DNA from: Actinomycetota bacterium
GTDB taxonomy: Bacteria > Actinomycetota > Humimicrobiia > Humimicrobiales > Humimicrobiaceae
Reading direction: 5' to 3'
Length of the DNA stretch: 7,845 nt
Assembly (NCBI GenBank): GCA_028697935.1
Contig: JAQVEM010000062.1
Coordinates: 1-7,845, forward strand
Both the position numbers and the translations under genes were made by a program. The notes under the pieces were generated by a model. It saw only the letters and a list, made by a program, of their open reading frames with translations. It was not told where the DNA came from and did no database searches. Below, one piece after another: positions 6,090 through 7,845 of the stretch; positions within the stretch are counted from its first letter, which is position 1, and every line of letters starts with the position of its first letter.

Positions 6090-6765
6090 CAAAATCACTC
6101 GCTTTAGGGGGGTTTTCACACTTAAATTTACCCTCGGGACATGGGCCTCTCAGACAATTTGGGCCGGCTTTCTCAAAGACAACAGGTGCAACCTTTTTTA
6201 CCTCTTTTAACATCTTTATGGCAAGTTCCCTTATTTCCCACTGTGCTCTATTACAGCATCTTACAGTAAAAAAATGTAAAAGCTCTCTGCCATTCATGGT
6301 TACAATTATTTTTGTTTCTGAAGCATTTGGCAGTATATATCTTGCATCCTCTGGCTCTATGCCTGCATCCAGTAACTCTTTATAAAAGCCATGGATGCTC
6401 GAAACTAAATTATCAAATTTTTCTTTACATTCCTTATTATCTTCTATAGAAGGCGGAGTGATATATTCAAAGTGTTCGCTAAACTTAACATATCTTTGAG
6501 ACTGCTGGTTATACGAAGCTATTCTATGTCTTACAAGCTGGTGCGTCAGCGCTCTTGATACACCCTCCACTGCAAATGTAAAACTTATATGCTCTACAGT
6601 ACTCAAGTGTCCACTTTTTATTACAAATCTTACAAGCTTTTCTACCTTCTCACTATCGAGTTTATTCATAAGGTCTTCAACACCTACAGGTGAATAGCAG
6701 AGTCTTGCAGCTACTGCTACAGTTTTTTCCGGTTCCTGTGTATGTTTTATTAAGTTTGCCTTCAT
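6082..6765 (-). CDS. thyX: Flavin-dependent thymidylate synthase
   Basis: ThyX makes dTMP from dUMP using methylene-tetrahydrofolate, FAD and NAD(P)H, replacing ThyA. The 227 residues fit the family. The diagnostic RHRX7S motif is intact at 79-89 (RHRIASYNQQS), preceded by ALTHQLVRH and followed by QRYV. The C-terminal substrate-binding segment RCCNRAQWEIR (168-178) is also present. The extreme C-terminus has a cysteine cluster (C203, C208, C215) around NCLRGPCPEGKFKC; such tails occur in Firmicutes ThyX, and a structural metal site is possible but unproven. ATG (6763-6765) has AAGGGG 5 nt upstream. It lies 19 nt after rpmE and overlaps the next gene by 8 bp. No thyA is visible here. ThyX is typical of organisms that make tetrahydrofolate without a classical DHFR, and of many anaerobes. 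Confidence 0.98.
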   Translation of the reverse strand: MKANLIKHTQEPEKTVAVAARLCYSPVGVEDLMNKLDSEKVEKLVRFVIKSGHLSTVEHISFTFAVEGVSRALTHQLVRHRIASYNQQSQRYVKFSEHFEYITPPSIEDNKECKEKFDNLVSSIHGFYKELLDAGIEPEDARYILPNASETKIIVTMNGRELLHFFTVRCCNRAQWEIRELAIKMLKEVKKVAPVVFEKAGPNCLRGPCPEGKFKCENPPKASDFDA

Positions 6766-6784
6766 AACTGCCCCTTTTATTTTT

Positions 6785-6991
6785 TTATTTTTTAGACTTT
6801 ACAAGTCTCTTTTTAAATCTTTCCACTCTTCCACCAGAATCAACCAGTTTCTGTTTTCCAGTATAAAAGGGGTGACAATTAGAACATATCTCAACTTTTA
6901 TCTCTTTTTTAGTAGACCTTGTTTTAAATGTATTACCACAGGAACAGGTCACAGTACAATCAAAATATTCAGGGTGTATACCTTTTTTCAT
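6785..6991 (-). CDS. rpmE: 50S ribosomal protein L31, zinc-binding (C+) type
   Basis: L31 sits on the ribosome's intersubunit side and bridges the 50S central protuberance and the 30S head. The 68-residue protein begins MKKGIHPEY, and has CSCGN (C16, C18) and CSNCHPFYTGKQK (C36, C39). These four cysteines form the zinc ribbon that separates rpmE-type L31 from the cysteine-free, zinc-independent paralogue. GGRVERFKKR (53-62) is the family C-terminal signature. ATG (6989-6991) is preceded by GAGTGAGGA about 9 nt upstream. It is the first gene of the operon continuing into thyX and follows rho, a very common bacterial order. A promoter lies about 50 nt upstream. The short leader contains AATTG and CAATT, which could form a small hairpin; whether this is an autoregulatory L31 leader is undetermined. 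Confidence 0.98.
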   Translation of the reverse strand: MKKGIHPEYFDCTVTCSCGNTFKTRSTKKEIKVEICSNCHPFYTGKQKLVDSGGRVERFKKRLVKSKK

Positions 6992-7043
6992 CTTTTTAAA
7001 TCCTCACTCTCAATTGTAGTATTTCCATCAATTATATTTATTT

Positions 7044-7071
7044 TTTATATTCATTTTACTTGTTATTTCAA
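7044..7071 (-). promoter_or_regulatory. Promoter of the rpmE-thyX-DUF1385-prfA-prmC operon
   Basis: On the minus strand TTGAAA (7066-7071) and TATAAA (7044-7049) are separated by 16 nt, each matching the consensus at five of six positions. Transcription should begin near 7037, giving an rpmE leader of about 46 nt. Confidence 0.65.
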
Positions 7072-7131
7072 GTCCTAAATATTAACACAAATACTTTATA
7101 CAGTAAATATAGCCCGTATAATTTTTGCAAC

Positions 7132-7158
7132 GTATTAACAGAATAAATAACAAGTCAA
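7132..7158 (-). promoter_or_regulatory. Possible second upstream promoter in the rho-rpmE spacer
   Basis: TTGACT (7153-7158) and TAATAC (7132-7137) on the minus strand are 15 nt apart. The -35 box is strong, the -10 box is weak and the spacing is short. It shares the string TTAATACG with the candidate at 7226-7254. Confidence 0.25.
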
Positions 7159-7201
7159 TCTTTACAAAACTTCCTGCACTCTTTACAAGAAAGAAACATC
7201 C

Positions 7202-7227
7202 ACGCTTAAGCTTTCCATGTTAAGCGT
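7202..7227 (-). terminator. 8-bp inverted repeat after rho, possible weak terminator
   Basis: ACGCTTAA (7202-7209) and TTAAGCGT (7220-7227) are perfect inverted repeats around a 10-nt loop, 58 bp past the rho stop. On the minus strand GGATG and then TTTCTTTCTTG follow, so any U-tract is offset and interrupted. It may terminate rho, stabilise its 3' end or be an operator. Confidence 0.35.
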
Positions 7228-7254
7228 ATTAAGTTATGTTGTTTATCATGTCAA
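7226..7254 (-). promoter_or_regulatory. Possible distal promoter with a perfect -35 box
   Basis: A perfect TTGACA (7249-7254) on the minus strand is followed after 17 nt by TAATAC (7226-7231), which matches the -10 consensus at only three of six positions. The -10 box overlaps the inverted repeat at 7202-7227, so use as a promoter and as a terminator might be exclusive. Confidence 0.25.
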
Positions 7255-7285
7255 TGAACCATAGAGGACAGATAATTTATTGTCA

Positions 7286-7845
7286 TTATTTCCCTTCTTT
7301 TTCAAAAGTGGCCTTTATAGCTCTGAGAAAATCTGCATTTGATTTAGTGTTTTTAACATAATCTATTAATTGCTCGAGGGCAACTTCAGGTTCTTTCTCG
7401 TAAATTAACCTTCTAAGCTTCCATACCATAGCTGCTTCTTCCTTATCCATGAGTAATTCTTCTTTTCTGGTTCCAGACCTGGTTATATCTATTGCCGGGA
7501 AAATTCTTTTATTTGCAATCTGTCTGTCCAGATTTAACTCCATGTTTCCTGTACCTTTAAATTCCTCAAATATGACATCGTCCATCCTGCTACCTGTTTC
7601 AATCAACGCAGTTGCAAGTATTGTAAGACTACCACCATTTTCAATATTCCTTGCTGCCCCAAAAAATCTCTTTGGTGGGAAAAGTGCTGAGGAATCTACA
7701 CCTCCAGATAGAACCCTTCCGCTCGCCGGAATTGAGAGGTTATATGCTCTTGCAAGTCGCGTTATGCTATCCAGGAGTATCAAAACATCCTTCCCGTGCT
7801 CAACCAGCCTTTTAGCTCTCTGAAGAACAAGCTCTGCAACCTGTA
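7286..7845 (-). CDS. rho: Transcription termination factor Rho, C-terminal part
   Basis: The 3' part (about 185 codons) of rho; the 5' end lies beyond the right edge, so no start is present. Rho is a hexameric RNA-DNA helicase that ends transcription at C-rich sites. The visible part is the C-terminal RecA-like ATPase domain. It shows VAELVLQRAKRLVEHGKD, then the Walker B strand VLILLDSITRLARAYN with its catalytic Asp. The Q-loop SGRVLSGGVDSSAL, PPKRFFGAARN, the R-loop GTGNMEL and the arginine-finger region FPAIDITRSGTRKEELL follow. The reading frame continues to the window edge through codons upstream of any internal ATG or TTG, so the gene is truncated by the window and not naturally short. 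The stop is TAA (7286-7288). rho followed by rpmE is a conserved order. Confidence 0.98.
   Translation of the reverse strand, partial: QVAELVLQRAKRLVEHGKDVLILLDSITRLARAYNLSIPASGRVLSGGVDSSALFPPKRFFGAARNIENGGSLTILATALIETGSRMDDVIFEEFKGTGNMELNLDRQIANKRIFPAIDITRSGTRKEELLMDKEEAAMVWKLRRLIYEKEPEVALEQLIDYVKNTKSNADFLRAIKATFEKEGK

Noticed and set aside
7286..7783. A short 165-codon Rho starting at an internal TTG
   Set aside because: Codons upstream to the window edge keep encoding conserved Rho sequence (VAELVLQRAKRLVEHGKDV), so the gene is simply cut by the window.

Overview
The window looks like chromosomal DNA from a low-GC Bacillota (Firmicutes) bacterium, probably an anaerobe of the clostridial or Halanaerobia type. 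I infer this from the AT-rich composition, purine-rich Shine-Dalgarno sites, frequent TTG starts, a YmdB-type phosphoesterase, flavin-dependent thymidylate synthase (ThyX), and the order rho, rpmE, thyX, DUF1385, prfA, prmC. The taxonomic placement is an inference. Every gene I can support lies on the minus strand, so transcription runs from high to low coordinates.

Right part (about 7845 down to 3106): the 3' third of rho enters at the right edge. A 294-bp spacer with a good promoter (7044-7071) precedes a compact operon of rpmE (ribosomal protein L31), thyX, a DUF1385/YqhQ-type membrane protein, prfA (release factor 1) and prmC (the methyltransferase that modifies the release-factor GGQ motif). 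Gaps are 19, -8, 15 and 5 bases. Three of the five genes serve translation, and RF1 and its modifying enzyme are adjacent.

Middle (3105 to 1433): a 368-bp spacer holds a weak hairpin terminator, a 17-bp direct repeat, a promoter and an unusually GC-rich leader. It is followed by an ArsB/NhaD-type ion or anion transporter that starts at TTG.

Left part (1432 to 1): a strong promoter drives a GC-rich, foldable leader of about 130 nt that runs into an initiator tRNA-fMet gene. Next come a small predicted lipoprotein with an NTF2-like or DUF4878-like look, and the first 54 or so codons of a ymdB-type phosphodiesterase. The first 16 bases are not biological: they match the end of the Illumina TruSeq adapter, so the window begins at an untrimmed contig end.

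The genes are ordinary housekeeping genes. I found no CRISPR array, transposon, prophage or defence system. The items most worth checking are the adapter remnant and the two promoter-linked GC-rich leaders (before tRNA-fMet and before the transporter), which may be unrecognised structured RNAs.
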